Source of the DNA: Acidimangrovimonas pyrenivorans
GTDB taxonomy: Bacteria; Pseudomonadota; Alphaproteobacteria; Rhodobacterales; Rhodobacteraceae
DNA: 64,000 bases
Direction: 5' to 3'
Assembly (NCBI RefSeq): GCF_042643245.1
Contig: NZ_JBHRSK010000018.1
Span: forward strand, 62,001-126,000
Shown: positions 1-8,437 of the stretch, piece after piece
How the letters are laid out: each line of letters opens with the position of its first letter
How positions within the stretch are numbered: the first letter of the stretch is position 1
Program-made: the position numbers and the translations under genes
Notes under the pieces: generated by a model
The model's input: the letters and a program-made list of their open reading frames with translations, nothing else
Database searches by the model: none
Told to the model about the DNA's origin: nothing

Positions 1-193
1 TCTCCCGCCGGCCCTCGTAGCCCGGCTCGAAGACGCCGACGATGGTGTCGCCGCAGATCGCCACGTCGCTCTCGACCAGCTCGCCGGTGACCAGGTCGAA
101 GACCCGCCCGCCCTTCAGCACCAGGTCGGCCGGCGCCTCGCCGCGCCCCTGCTCGATGATCGTCGCCAGTTCCGCCCGCATGTCCGCCTCCAT
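1..193 (-). CDS. ade: Adenine deaminase, N-terminal fragment (cut by window edge)
   Basis: About 64 N-terminal residues of a minus-strand gene that runs off the left edge. The visible protein contains ADLVLKGGRVFDLVTGE followed by DVAICGDTIVGVFEPGYEG, the N-terminal beta-sandwich segment shared by amidohydrolases and closest to adenine deaminases, which hydrolyse adenine to hypoxanthine and ammonia. The metal-binding His-x-His and the catalytic residues lie outside the window, so the substrate is inferred from the N-terminus alone. An in-frame ATG six codons upstream (to 211) is an alternative start. The gene is divergent from the EamA transporter. Confidence 0.7.
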   Translation of the reverse strand, partial: MEADMRAELATIIEQGRGEAPADLVLKGGRVFDLVTGELVESDVAICGDTIVGVFEPGYEGRRE

Positions 194-324
194 TCGCTGT
201 CGCGCCCACATGACCGCAGAGCCGGGCCAAGGTCCAGCCCCGGCGCCGAGAATAGCGGTTGCGGAGCACACGCAGGCGTGATTGACCGAACCGGCCGGCA
301 GTCCCGCCGGCCAGAGGCATTTCC

Positions 325-1248
325 ATGCGCCCCCTGCGCGGCATCCTGTTAAAGATATCCTCGGTCGTCGTGCTGATCACGATGGCCTCGCTGATCAAGT
401 CCGTCCGCGACCATGTCCCGCCGGGCGAGGCGGTGTTCTTCCGCTCGTTCTTCGCCATGCCGGTGATCGTCGGCTGGCTGGTCAGCCGGGGCGAGCTGCG
501 CACCGGGCTGAGGACGCGGGCGCCGCTGGGCCACCTGTGGCGCGGGCTGGTCGGCACCACGGCGATGGGGCTGAGCTTTGCCGGGCTCGGCCTGCTGCCG
601 CTGCCCGAAGTCACCGCCATCGGCTATGCCGCGCCGCTGCTGACCGTGATCTTCGCGGCAATGTTCCTGGGCGAGCAGGTCGGGCTGGTGCGGGTGTCGG
701 CCGTCGCCCTGGGGATGACCGGCGTCCTGATCGTGCTGTCGCCGCGGATGACCGCCTTCTCCGGCGGCGGGCTGGGCCAGGCCGAGGCTCTGGGGGCCAT
801 CGTCGTGCTCGGCAGCGCCGTCTTCGCCGCCCTCGCCCAGGTCTTCGTGCGCAAGCTGGTGACGACCGAGAAGACCCCCGCCATCGTCTTCTACTTCTCG
901 CTGACCGCGACGGTGCTGTCGCTGACCACCCTGCCCTTCGGCTGGGTGATGCCGACGATGCGCGAGACGGCGCTGCTGGTCCTTTCCGGAATACTGGGCG
1001 GGTTCGGCCAGGTCCTGCTGACCTCGAGCTATCGCGAGGCCGATGCCTCGGTCGTCGCGCCCTTCGACTATACCTCGATGCTGCTGGCGCTGGGGATCGG
1101 CTATTTCGTCTTCGGCGAGGTGCCGACGCTGGTGATGCTGGGCGGCGCCAGCCTGGTGGTGGCGGCCGGCATCCTGATCATCTGGCGCGAGAGCCGCCTC
1201 GGCCTCGAACGCGCCCGCCAGCGCAAGGCGATGACGCCGCAGGGCTGA
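325..1248 (+). CDS. EamA/DMT-family transporter
   Basis: A 307-residue inner-membrane protein with about ten hydrophobic segments arranged as two EamA repeats (about residues 5-140 and 150-290). The repeats carry typical signatures: RSFFAMPVI in the first half, YAAPLLTVIFAAMFLGE at the end of the first repeat, and PFDYTSMLLALGIGYFVFGE in the second. This family exports small metabolites such as amino acids, purines or drugs, and the substrate cannot be read from sequence. The start at 325 gives a hydrophobic first helix. The gene is divergent from the adenine deaminase gene; a shared purine role is only a guess. Confidence 0.88.
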   Translation: MRPLRGILLKISSVVVLITMASLIKSVRDHVPPGEAVFFRSFFAMPVIVGWLVSRGELRTGLRTRAPLGHLWRGLVGTTAMGLSFAGLGLLPLPEVTAIGYAAPLLTVIFAAMFLGEQVGLVRVSAVALGMTGVLIVLSPRMTAFSGGGLGQAEALGAIVVLGSAVFAALAQVFVRKLVTTEKTPAIVFYFSLTATVLSLTTLPFGWVMPTMRETALLVLSGILGGFGQVLLTSSYREADASVVAPFDYTSMLLALGIGYFVFGEVPTLVMLGGASLVVAAGILIIWRESRLGLERARQRKAMTPQG

Positions 1249-1585
1249 GCCCTCCGGTGGTGCAGCCGGCCGCCGCGCCCGGTCCTGCCGTTGCAGGGGG
1301 CGCTGCCGCCGCCGCGGACGGCTCCCCCGGGATATTTGCGCTCAGGTGAAAGCAAGGGCGGGTCTTCCCCCCTTCTCCGGGCCCAAAATCCAGAGGGGCG
1401 CCAACGTCGCGCCAGTGGTCCGAGAGGCAATGACGACGGGCGGGCCCCGGTCCCGCCTGCGACAGCCGGCTGCGACATCGGGCCCTTCGCCTTGACTTGG
1501 GGCGGGGCTTTGCAACATCTAGGGCACGGGCCGAACCGGCCGTAACCCGCCAGACAAGATCAAAGAAAGAACGGAACGCCCCGGT
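1249..1585. other. 337-bp intergenic region ahead of the mnh operon
   Basis: No convincing gene here. It contains one copy of the dispersed GGATATTTGCG-type repeat (1324-1351). A possible promoter for the mnh operon is TTGACT at 1492-1497 followed after 17 bases by ACATCT at 1515-1520; the -10 element is poor, so this is weakly supported. The ORFs that cover this stretch on both strands look like G+C-driven open frames. Confidence 0.4.
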
Positions 1586-4462
1586 ATGCCCCTTGCCCTG
1601 ATCGTCGCGCTTCCCTTCCTCGGTGCGCTGTTGCCCGGCCTGATGATCCGCGCCGGCCGCAATGCCAGCGCCATCGTCACCGGAGCGGCGACCGCGCTCG
1701 CCCTGCTCGGGCTGCTGCTGCACGCCCCCGCGGTGCTGCGCGGCGAGGTGATCCACGACCGCATCTCCTGGGTGCCGGGGCTGGGGCTGAACGCCAATTT
1801 CTTCCTCGACGGGCTCGGGCTCTTGTTCGCGACGCTGATCCTCGGCATCGGCCTCCTGATCATCCTCTACGCCCGCTTCTACCTGTCGAAGACCGATCCG
1901 ATGGGCCAGTTCTACACCTACCTGCTGCTGTTCCAGGGCGCGATGGTGGGCATCGTGCTGTCGGACAACATCCTGCTTCTGCTGGTGTTCTGGGAGCTGA
2001 CCTCGCTGTCCTCCTTCCTGCTGATCGGCTATTGGAAGCACCTGCCCGAAGGCCGGCAGGGCGCGCGGATGGCGCTGGCGGTGACCGGCATGGGCGGTCT
2101 CTCGATGATCGCCGGGATGCTGATCCTGGGCCAGATCGCCGGCAGCTACGACCTGAGCGTGATCCTGCAGCACAAGGACCTGATCCAGGCCTCGCCGATG
2201 TATCTGCCGGCGCTGATCCTGATCCTGATCGGCGCCTTCGCCAAATCGGCGCAGTTCCCGTTCCATTTCTGGCTGCCGCACGCGATGGCGGCGCCGACGC
2301 CGGTTTCGGCCTACCTGCACTCCGCCACCATGGTGAAGGCCGGACTGTTCCTGATGGCGCGGCTGTGGCCGGTGCTGGCCGGGCGGCCCGAATGGTTCTA
2401 CATCGTCGCCACCACCGGCCTCGTCACCATGGTGATGGCGGCCAAGATCGCCCTGTTCAAGGACGACCTCAAGGCGCTGCTGGCCTTCTCGACCGTGTCG
2501 CATCTGGGGCTGATCACCCTGCTCTTGGGCTTCGGCACCGAGGCGGGCGCGGTGGCGGCGGTACTGCACATCATCAACCATGCCAGCTTCAAGGCGGCGC
2601 TGTTCATGACCGCCGGCATCGTCGATCACGAGACCCACACCCGCGACGCCAAGCGGCTGGGCGGGCTGATGACGCTGATGCCGATCACCTTCACCATCGC
2701 CACCGTCGCCGGCCTGTCGATGGCCGGCATCCCGCCCTTCAACGGCTTCCTGTCCAAGGAGATGATGCTGGAACAGTCGGCCCACACCGCCTGGGCCGCC
2801 AACCCGTGGCTCCTGGGCGCGCTGGCGACGCTGGGGGCGCTGTTCTCGGTCGCCTATTCGCTGCGCTACATCGCCCATGTCTTCCTCGGCCCGGTGCGCG
2901 ACGACTACCCGGCCAAGCCGCATGACCCGGCCTTCGGCATGTGGGCCTCGCCCGCCTTCCTCGCCGTGCTGGTGATCCTGATCGGGCTGTTCCCGATGCC
3001 GATGGTCGGCTGGATCGTCACCGCCGCCGCCGGGGCCGTGACCGGCGCCCATCCCCATGTCCACATCGCGCTGTGGCACGGGGTGACGCCGGCGCTGTGG
3101 ATGTCGATCGCCGCCATCGCCGGCGGCGCGCTGCTGCTGGCGGCACACCGGCCGCTGGAGCGGCTGTGGCACGCCACGCCGAAACCCGAGGCCAAGCGCA
3201 TCTTCGACGCGCTGATCGAGGCCGCGACGGTCACCTCGCGCGCGATCACCCGGGGGCTGCACAACGGCTCGATGTCGCGCTACCTCGCCGTGTTCTCGGT
3301 CGCTTCGGTCGCCGCCGGCCTCATTGCCTTCCTCGGCGCCAGCCACAGCGCCGGCACCCGGGCGCTGACCCCGGTCGAGCCGATCCCGCTGATTGCCTGG
3401 TTCCTGCTGATGTCGGCGACGGTCGCGGTGGTGATGTTCCATCACAACCGGCTGCTGTCGCTGGTGCTGGTCGGGGTCGTCGGCCTGATGGTCTCGATCG
3501 CCTTCGTCTACCTCTCGGCCCCCGACCTCGCGCTGACCCAGATCTCGGTCGAGGTCGTCACCGTGATCCTGCTGCTGCTGGCGCTGAACTTCCTGCCCAA
3601 GCAGACCCCGCACGAGAGCGGCGGCGGCCGCAAGAGCCGCGATGCCGTCATCGCCATCGCCGCCGGGCTGGGCATCGGCGGGCTGATCTACGCGCTGATG
3701 ACGCGCGACTTCGCCTTCGACACGATCTCGGCCTTCCACCTCGCCAAGTCCAAGCTCGAGGGCGGCGGCACCAACGTCGTCAACGTCATCCTGGTCGACT
3801 TCCGTGGCTATGATACCTATGGCGAGATCACCGTGCTCGGCATCGCCGCGATGGCGATCTACGCGCTGACCGACACCCTGCTGCGCGGCCCGGCCAACCG
3901 GCGGCTGCGCAACTGGGTCCATGACCTCAAGCGCGCCGGCGACCGCCACCCGCTGATGCTGGTCGTCGCCACGCGGGTGATGATGCCGATCACGCTGATG
4001 GTGGGCATCTACATCTTCCTGCGCGGCCATAACGAGCCCGGCGGCGGCTTCATCGCCGGGTTGATCGTCGCGGTGGCGCTGGTGATCCAGTACATGGCCT
4101 CGGGCTTCGCCTGGGCGCATCAGCGCCAGCAGGTCAATTACCACGCCCTGATCGGTCTGGGCGTGCTGGTGGCCGGGATCACCGGCACCGGCGCCTTCCT
4201 TGCCGGGCGGCCGTTCCTGACCTCGGATTTCGGCTATTTCCACATCCCCTTCCTGGGCGAGCTCGAACTGGCCACGGCGATGGGCTTCGACACCGGCGTC
4301 TTCCTGACCGTGGTCGGGGCGGTGATGCTGGCGCTGGCCAGCCTGTCGCTGATCGCCCGCCGCGCCGGCGAGACGGTGAACAAGATGCCGATGGACATCG
4401 ACCCCTCCGGCAAGGACGGCCGGGCGGAGACGGATGCCGGCGATGCGGGGGAGGCGCTGTAA
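1586..4462 (+). CDS. mnhA: Na+/H+ antiporter subunit A fused to subunit B (MnhA/B, MrpA/B)
   Basis: 958-residue polytopic membrane protein, the largest subunit of the Mrp/Mnh monovalent cation/proton antiporter. Residues about 110-400 form the NuoL-like proton-translocating core (for example SAQFPFHFWLPHAMAAPTPV and STVSHLGLI). Residues about 620-665 hold the conserved APDLALTQISVEVVTV segment of the A-subunit C-terminus. Residues about 790-925 are an MnhB domain (GHNEPGGGFIAGLIVA). A/B fusion is common in alphaproteobacteria (PhaAB type). The stop TAA overlaps the ATG of mnhC (TAATG), showing translational coupling. It acts in the inner membrane in Na+ and pH homeostasis. Confidence 0.96.
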   Translation: MPLALIVALPFLGALLPGLMIRAGRNASAIVTGAATALALLGLLLHAPAVLRGEVIHDRISWVPGLGLNANFFLDGLGLLFATLILGIGLLIILYARFYLSKTDPMGQFYTYLLLFQGAMVGIVLSDNILLLLVFWELTSLSSFLLIGYWKHLPEGRQGARMALAVTGMGGLSMIAGMLILGQIAGSYDLSVILQHKDLIQASPMYLPALILILIGAFAKSAQFPFHFWLPHAMAAPTPVSAYLHSATMVKAGLFLMARLWPVLAGRPEWFYIVATTGLVTMVMAAKIALFKDDLKALLAFSTVSHLGLITLLLGFGTEAGAVAAVLHIINHASFKAALFMTAGIVDHETHTRDAKRLGGLMTLMPITFTIATVAGLSMAGIPPFNGFLSKEMMLEQSAHTAWAANPWLLGALATLGALFSVAYSLRYIAHVFLGPVRDDYPAKPHDPAFGMWASPAFLAVLVILIGLFPMPMVGWIVTAAAGAVTGAHPHVHIALWHGVTPALWMSIAAIAGGALLLAAHRPLERLWHATPKPEAKRIFDALIEAATVTSRAITRGLHNGSMSRYLAVFSVASVAAGLIAFLGASHSAGTRALTPVEPIPLIAWFLLMSATVAVVMFHHNRLLSLVLVGVVGLMVSIAFVYLSAPDLALTQISVEVVTVILLLLALNFLPKQTPHESGGGRKSRDAVIAIAAGLGIGGLIYALMTRDFAFDTISAFHLAKSKLEGGGTNVVNVILVDFRGYDTYGEITVLGIAAMAIYALTDTLLRGPANRRLRNWVHDLKRAGDRHPLMLVVATRVMMPITLMVGIYIFLRGHNEPGGGFIAGLIVAVALVIQYMASGFAWAHQRQQVNYHALIGLGVLVAGITGTGAFLAGRPFLTSDFGYFHIPFLGELELATAMGFDTGVFLTVVGAVMLALASLSLIARRAGETVNKMPMDIDPSGKDGRAETDAGDAGEAL

Positions 4463-4830
4463 TGGAAATCCTCGTGGCAAGCGCGGTCGGGCTGATGACG
4501 GCGGCCGGGATCTACCTGGTGCTGCGGCTGCGCACCTTCCCGGTGATCGTCGGCATGGCAATGCTGTCCTACGCGGTGAACCTGTTCCTGTTCGCCACCG
4601 GCCGGATCGCCATCGACATGCCGCCGATCCTGTCGAAAACGGCAGCCGGCTATACCGACCCGCTGCCGCAGGCGCTGGTGCTGACCGCGATCGTGATCTC
4701 CTTCGGGATGACGGCGCTGGTGGTGATGCTGTCGCTCGGCGCCTTTCTCGAGACCGGCAATGACAGGATCGACATGATCGACGACGACGAAACGCCTTCC
4801 CCTGCCCCGGCATCGGAGGAGGCGAAATGA
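4462..4830 (+). CDS. mnhC: Na+/H+ antiporter subunit C (MnhC)
   Basis: 122 residues with three transmembrane helices, homologous to NuoK of complex I. The conserved GMAMLSYAVNLFLFATGR and DPLPQALVLTAIVISFGMTA segments identify MnhC/MrpC. The N-terminus overlaps the mnhA stop by one base, and the C-terminus overlaps mnhD by four bases (ATGA). It is a membrane subunit of the Mrp complex. The short charged tail (about residues 100-122) is cytoplasmic by the usual topology of the family. Confidence 0.96.
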   Translation: MEILVASAVGLMTAAGIYLVLRLRTFPVIVGMAMLSYAVNLFLFATGRIAIDMPPILSKTAAGYTDPLPQALVLTAIVISFGMTALVVMLSLGAFLETGNDRIDMIDDDETPSPAPASEEAK

Positions 4831-6343
4831 GCAGCTGGATCGTCGCGCCGGTGGTTCTGCCGGCGATGCTCGCCCCGATCATGGTGCTGCTGATGCGCCG
4901 CGACCTGCTGCTGCAACGGGTGTTCTCGGTCGCCGGCACGGTGGCGCTGCTGGCGCTGGCCGCGGCGCTGCTGGCCCAGGCCTCGACCGGCACGATCGAG
5001 AGCTACCAGCTCGGCAACTGGCCGGCGCCGTTCGGCATCGTGCTGGTGCTCGACCGGCTGTCGGCGATGATGCTGATGCTGACGGCGCTGCTGGCGCTGG
5101 CGGTGGTGCTCTACGCCATCGGCAGCGGCTGGGACACGCGCGGGCGCCATTTCCACCCGCTGTTCCTGTTCCAGCTGATGGGGCTGAACGGCGCCTTCCT
5201 GACCGGCGACGCCTTCAACCTGTTCGTCTTCTTCGAGGTGCTGCTGATCGCCTCCTACGGGCTGATGATCCATGGCGGCGGGGCCGAGCGGCTCAAGGCC
5301 GGGGTGCAATACGTCATCTACAACCTCGCCGGTTCGACCCTGTTCCTGTTCGCGCTGGGGACGATCTATTCGACCACCGGCACGCTGAACATGGCCGACC
5401 TGGCCCAGAAGGTGGCCGAGCTGCCGCCGGGCGATGCCGGCCTGGTCCGCGTCGGCGCGGTGATGCTGCTCATCGTCTTCGCGGTGAAGGGGGCGCTGGT
5501 GCCGCTGCAGTTCTGGCTGCCCAACACCTATTCGCATGCGCCGGGACCGGTCGCGGCGCTGTTCGCGGTGATGACCAAGGTCGGCGCCTATGCCATCCTG
5601 CGGATGTATGTCATGGTCTTCCCGCCCGGCACCGCCGCCACCGGGACGCTGTTCGCCGACCTGCTGCTGCCCGCCGCGCTGCTGACGCTGGCGATCGGGA
5701 TGATCGGCATCATGGGCGCGCGGCAGATGGCGCGGATGGTCAGCTTCGCCGCCATCGGCTCGATGGGCACCCTGTTCATCGCCATCTCGCAATTCACCGA
5801 GCAGGCGACCGGCGCGGCGCTCTACTACCTGATCCACTCGACGCTGGCGACGGCGGCGATGTTCCTGATCGCCGACCTGACGATCTCGCGCCGGGGCGAG
5901 GCCGGGGGGCGCTGCGCGCCGCGCCGCCCATTGCCCAGAACGGACTGATCGCCTCGCTTTTCTTCGCCGGGGCCATCGCCATGGCCGGGATGCCGCCGCT
6001 GTCTGGCTTCCTGGGCAAGCTGATGATCCTGCAGGCGACCTGGAACGCGCCCGACATGGTGCTGATCTGGTCGGTGATGCTGGCAACCTCGCTGATCGCC
6101 ATCCTCGGCTTCTCGCGCGCCGGTTCGTCACTGTTCTGGAAATCCAGCGCGGTGCCGCCCGGCGGCCGGCTGACCGAGCCGGAAAAGGGCCCTGCCCTGC
6201 CCTTCGTCGCCGTCTTCGGCCTGCTCGGGGGCCTCGTGGTGCTGAGCCTGCTGGCCGGCCCGATCACCGGCTGGCTCAATCTCGCCGCCGCCCAGCTGAC
6301 CGACCCGACGGCCTACATCGCCGCCGTGCTCGGCCCGAACTGA
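4827..6343 (+). pseudogene. mnhD: Na+/H+ antiporter subunit D (MnhD), broken by a one-base frameshift
   Basis: NuoN/L-like proton-channel subunit. The first frame (from ATG 4827) reads through HFHPLFLFQLMGLNGAF, VKGALVPLQFWLPNTYSHAP and IHSTLATAAMFLIADL, then stops at 5948 after 373 residues with an out-of-family tail. The rest of the protein continues in another frame from about 5910 to 6343 (AAPIAQNGLIASLFFAG, AMAGMPPLSGFLGKLMIL). Restoring one base near 5904-5913, in or beside a run of six G, would give one protein of about 505 residues, the usual MnhD length. Neighbouring subunits are all intact, so this is either a sequencing or assembly error or a recent inactivating mutation. The sequence alone cannot separate these. 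Confidence 0.85.
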
Positions 6344-6353
6344 GGAGGATCGG

Positions 6354-6845
6354 ATGCTGCGACGCCTGTTCCCCCACCCGCTGCTGACCGCGCTGCTGAC
6401 CGTGGTCTGGATGATGCTGCAGAACCACGTCTCGGCCGGGGCCGCGGCTTTCGGGCTGCTGCTGGGGATCGTGATCCCCCTCATCACCCGCAACTACTGG
6501 CCCGACCGGCCGAAGCTGCGCAACCCGCTGATGATCGCGGACTATATCCGCGTCGTGCTGTGGGATATCGTGGTCGCCAACTTCACCGTCGCCAAGATCG
6601 TGCTGTTCATGCCCAAGAGCCGGCTCCAGCCCGCCTGGATCGCGATCCCGCTCGAGCTGCGCACGCCCGAGGCGATCACCGTGCTGGCCGGCTCGATCAC
6701 CCTGACGCCCGGCACCCTGACCGCCGAGCTGTCCTCGAACGGCCACGCCCTCTTGGTCCATTGCCTGCACGCCCCCGACCCCGACAGCGTGCGCGAAGAG
6801 ATCAAGGACCGCTACGAACGCCGCCTGATGGAGATATTCGAATGA
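6354..6845 (+). CDS. mnhE: Na+/H+ antiporter subunit E (MnhE)
   Basis: 163 residues. Two hydrophobic helices at the N-terminus are followed by the conserved region NFTVAKIVLFMPKSRLQPAW and the soluble tail VLAGSITLTPGTLTAELS, both diagnostic of MnhE/MrpE. A good ribosome binding site (GAGGAGG) lies about 6 bases before ATG 6354. The 3' end overlaps mnhF by four bases. It is a membrane subunit of the Mrp antiporter complex. Confidence 0.95.
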   Translation: MLRRLFPHPLLTALLTVVWMMLQNHVSAGAAAFGLLLGIVIPLITRNYWPDRPKLRNPLMIADYIRVVLWDIVVANFTVAKIVLFMPKSRLQPAWIAIPLELRTPEAITVLAGSITLTPGTLTAELSSNGHALLVHCLHAPDPDSVREEIKDRYERRLMEIFE

Positions 6846-7111
6846 TCACCTGGGCCCTGAATTTCAGCCTCGTCTGCTTCGGCCTCGCCCTGCTGATGAA
6901 CGTCTACCGCATCTTCCGCGCCCCCGGCGTGCCCGACCGGGTGCTGGCGCTGGACACGATGGTGATCAACACCATCGCCGTGCTGACGCTGCTGGGCATC
7001 ATCGAGGGCACCGGCGTGTTCTTCGAGGCCTCGATGCTGTTCGCCATGGTCGGCTTCGTCTCGACCGTCGCCTATGCCAAGTTCATGCTGCGCGGCGACA
7101 TCATCGAATAG
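6842..7111 (+). CDS. mnhF: Na+/H+ antiporter subunit F (MnhF)
   Basis: 89 residues with three transmembrane helices. The segment RAPGVPDRVLALDTMVINT is the MnhF/MrpF signature, and FFEASMLFAMVGFVSTVAYA forms the third helix. The ATG at 6842 overlaps the mnhE stop by four bases. It is a small membrane subunit required for assembly of the Mrp complex. Confidence 0.95.
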   Translation: MITWALNFSLVCFGLALLMNVYRIFRAPGVPDRVLALDTMVINTIAVLTLLGIIEGTGVFFEASMLFAMVGFVSTVAYAKFMLRGDIIE

Positions 7112-7121
7112 GGAGGCTGCC

Positions 7122-7538
7122 ATGACCATCGACCTGCTCGAACTCGTCATCTCGGCGCTGCTGGTGATCGGCGGCATCCTCGGCTTCGTCGGCTCCTACG
7201 GGCTGATCAAGCTGCCCGACCTGATGACCCGGCTGCACGCGCCGACCAAGACGACGACGCTGGCCGTCGGTTCGGTGCTGATCGCCTCGATGCTGTGGTT
7301 CGCCTTCCGCGACGGCCATGTCAGCTTTCACGAGCTGATGATCTCGCTGTTCCTGTTCCTGACCGCGCCGCTGACGGCGAATTTCATCGCCAAGGCGCAT
7401 CTGCACCGCAACGTCCGGGCCGAGGCCCTGCCCGATCCGGGCGACGGCACGGTCTGGGCCGGCTACCTGGAGCCCAAGGACGAGGTGGTGGACGAGCCCG
7501 CGATCCTGCCGGAAGAAGGCATCGGCGACGCTTTGTAA
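7122..7538 (+). CDS. mnhG: Na+/H+ antiporter subunit G (MnhG)
   Basis: 138 residues with three helices (about 8-30, 45-62, 67-87) and a soluble acidic tail. GLIKLPDLMTRLHAPTKTTT is the MnhG/MrpG signature. The ATG at 7122 has GGGAGG just upstream; frames extending further 5' run into mnhF and are not needed. It is the last gene of the operon and faces a convergent phosphatase gene across a 58-base gap. Confidence 0.94.
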   Translation: MTIDLLELVISALLVIGGILGFVGSYGLIKLPDLMTRLHAPTKTTTLAVGSVLIASMLWFAFRDGHVSFHELMISLFLFLTAPLTANFIAKAHLHRNVRAEALPDPGDGTVWAGYLEPKDEVVDEPAILPEEGIGDAL

Positions 7539-7596
7539 GGGGCGTTCGAGCCGCAGAGCGACCCGCGCAAGGGCTGGCCTCTGCTCAGGACAGGCC

Positions 7597-8331
7597 TCAG
7601 GGCAGCAGCGGCGCCCGGCCCGCATCCGTCAGCACGAAGACCTCGCGATCCTCGACGACGATGGCGGTCAGCGGCCCGCCATAGGCGGCGCCGCTGTCGA
7701 TATCGACGCGGTTGCCGAAATGGGTCGGCTTCTCGACCGGGGTATGGCCGTGGATCACCAGCACACCGTGATCGCGGGTATCCTGGTGGAACTCGCCCCG
7801 GATCCAGATCAGGTCGTCCTCGGTCTGCTCCTCCAGCGCCACGCCGGGACGGATGCCGGCGTGAACGAACAGCACCTCGCCGCGCCGGTAGCTGTTGAGC
7901 ATCCCCTGCAGCAACGCGCGGTGAGAGGCCGGCACGGCGGCGACCGTCTCGGCCTGGACCTGCGCCGGCGGCCGCCCGCCGGGATCGACGATGCCGTAGG
8001 ATTCGAGCGTCTCGATGCCGCCGACCCGCGGGTGGGTCCAGTCGTAATCGGGCCGCAGCCGGGGATCGTGGTAGGTCGCGTCCCCGAGGAAGCCGGCGAA
8101 CATGCGGTCGTGATTGCCGCGCAGCACCAGCCAGTTCTCGCCTCGGGCGATCCCCTGCGAAAGATAGTCGATCACCCCGGCGCTGTCGGGCCCGCGATCG
8201 ACGAGGTCGCCGAGATGGACGACCGGGGCATCGCTGTCGCCCACCCGTTCGCGGTCGGCGGCGATGCGGGCATGGGCCGCCTTGAGCAGGTCGAGATGGC
8301 CGTGAATGTCGCCGATGGCATAGGTTCGCAC
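7597..8331 (-). CDS. PPP-family metallophosphoesterase (serine/threonine phosphatase-like)
   Basis: 244 residues if translated from GTG 8331, where the protein begins directly with the first metal motif. It carries the full PPP/calcineurin-like set: GDIHGH near residue 7, GDLVDRGPDS near 43, GNHD near 73, then VHAGIRPG and VIHGHTPV towards the C-terminus. These bind two divalent metals. Relatives include bacterial PrpA-type serine/threonine phosphatases and diadenosine tetraphosphatases; sequence alone does not decide which. An upstream ATG (8424) would add 31 residues without family similarity, so GTG 8331 is preferred. Confidence 0.88.
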   Translation of the reverse strand: MRTYAIGDIHGHLDLLKAAHARIAADRERVGDSDAPVVHLGDLVDRGPDSAGVIDYLSQGIARGENWLVLRGNHDRMFAGFLGDATYHDPRLRPDYDWTHPRVGGIETLESYGIVDPGGRPPAQVQAETVAAVPASHRALLQGMLNSYRRGEVLFVHAGIRPGVALEEQTEDDLIWIRGEFHQDTRDHGVLVIHGHTPVEKPTHFGNRVDIDSGAAYGGPLTAIVVEDREVFVLTDAGRAPLLP

Positions 8332-8381
8332 GGGGGGCTCCCAGGGCTCGGTTGCGCGGCGGACCCTATCGCGGGCGCCGC

Positions 8382-8416
8382 AAAAGGAACAGGGGCCCCG
8401 GCAGGCGGAGCCCCTG
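8382..8416 (-). terminator. Intrinsic terminator after serA
   Basis: On the minus strand a perfect 7-bp stem (CAGGGGC at 8410-8416 with GCCCCTG at 8390-8396) is followed by a T-rich run at 8389-8382, 22 bases after the serA stop codon. Stem plus T-run fits a Rho-independent terminator. Confidence 0.65.
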
Positions 8417-8437
8417 AAAATCATGTCATCGGCCGGA

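Noticed and set aside
1178..4993. Very long minus-strand open frame (1271 codons) across the mnh genes
   Set aside because: Rich in His, Arg, Gln, Gly and Asp without any domain; it is the antisense shadow of mnhA-mnhC in G+C-rich DNA.
5904..5914. Programmed ribosomal frameshift in mnhD
   Set aside because: A G6 run alone without a stimulatory structure is weak evidence, and mnhD is not known to use frameshifting; an indel is simpler.
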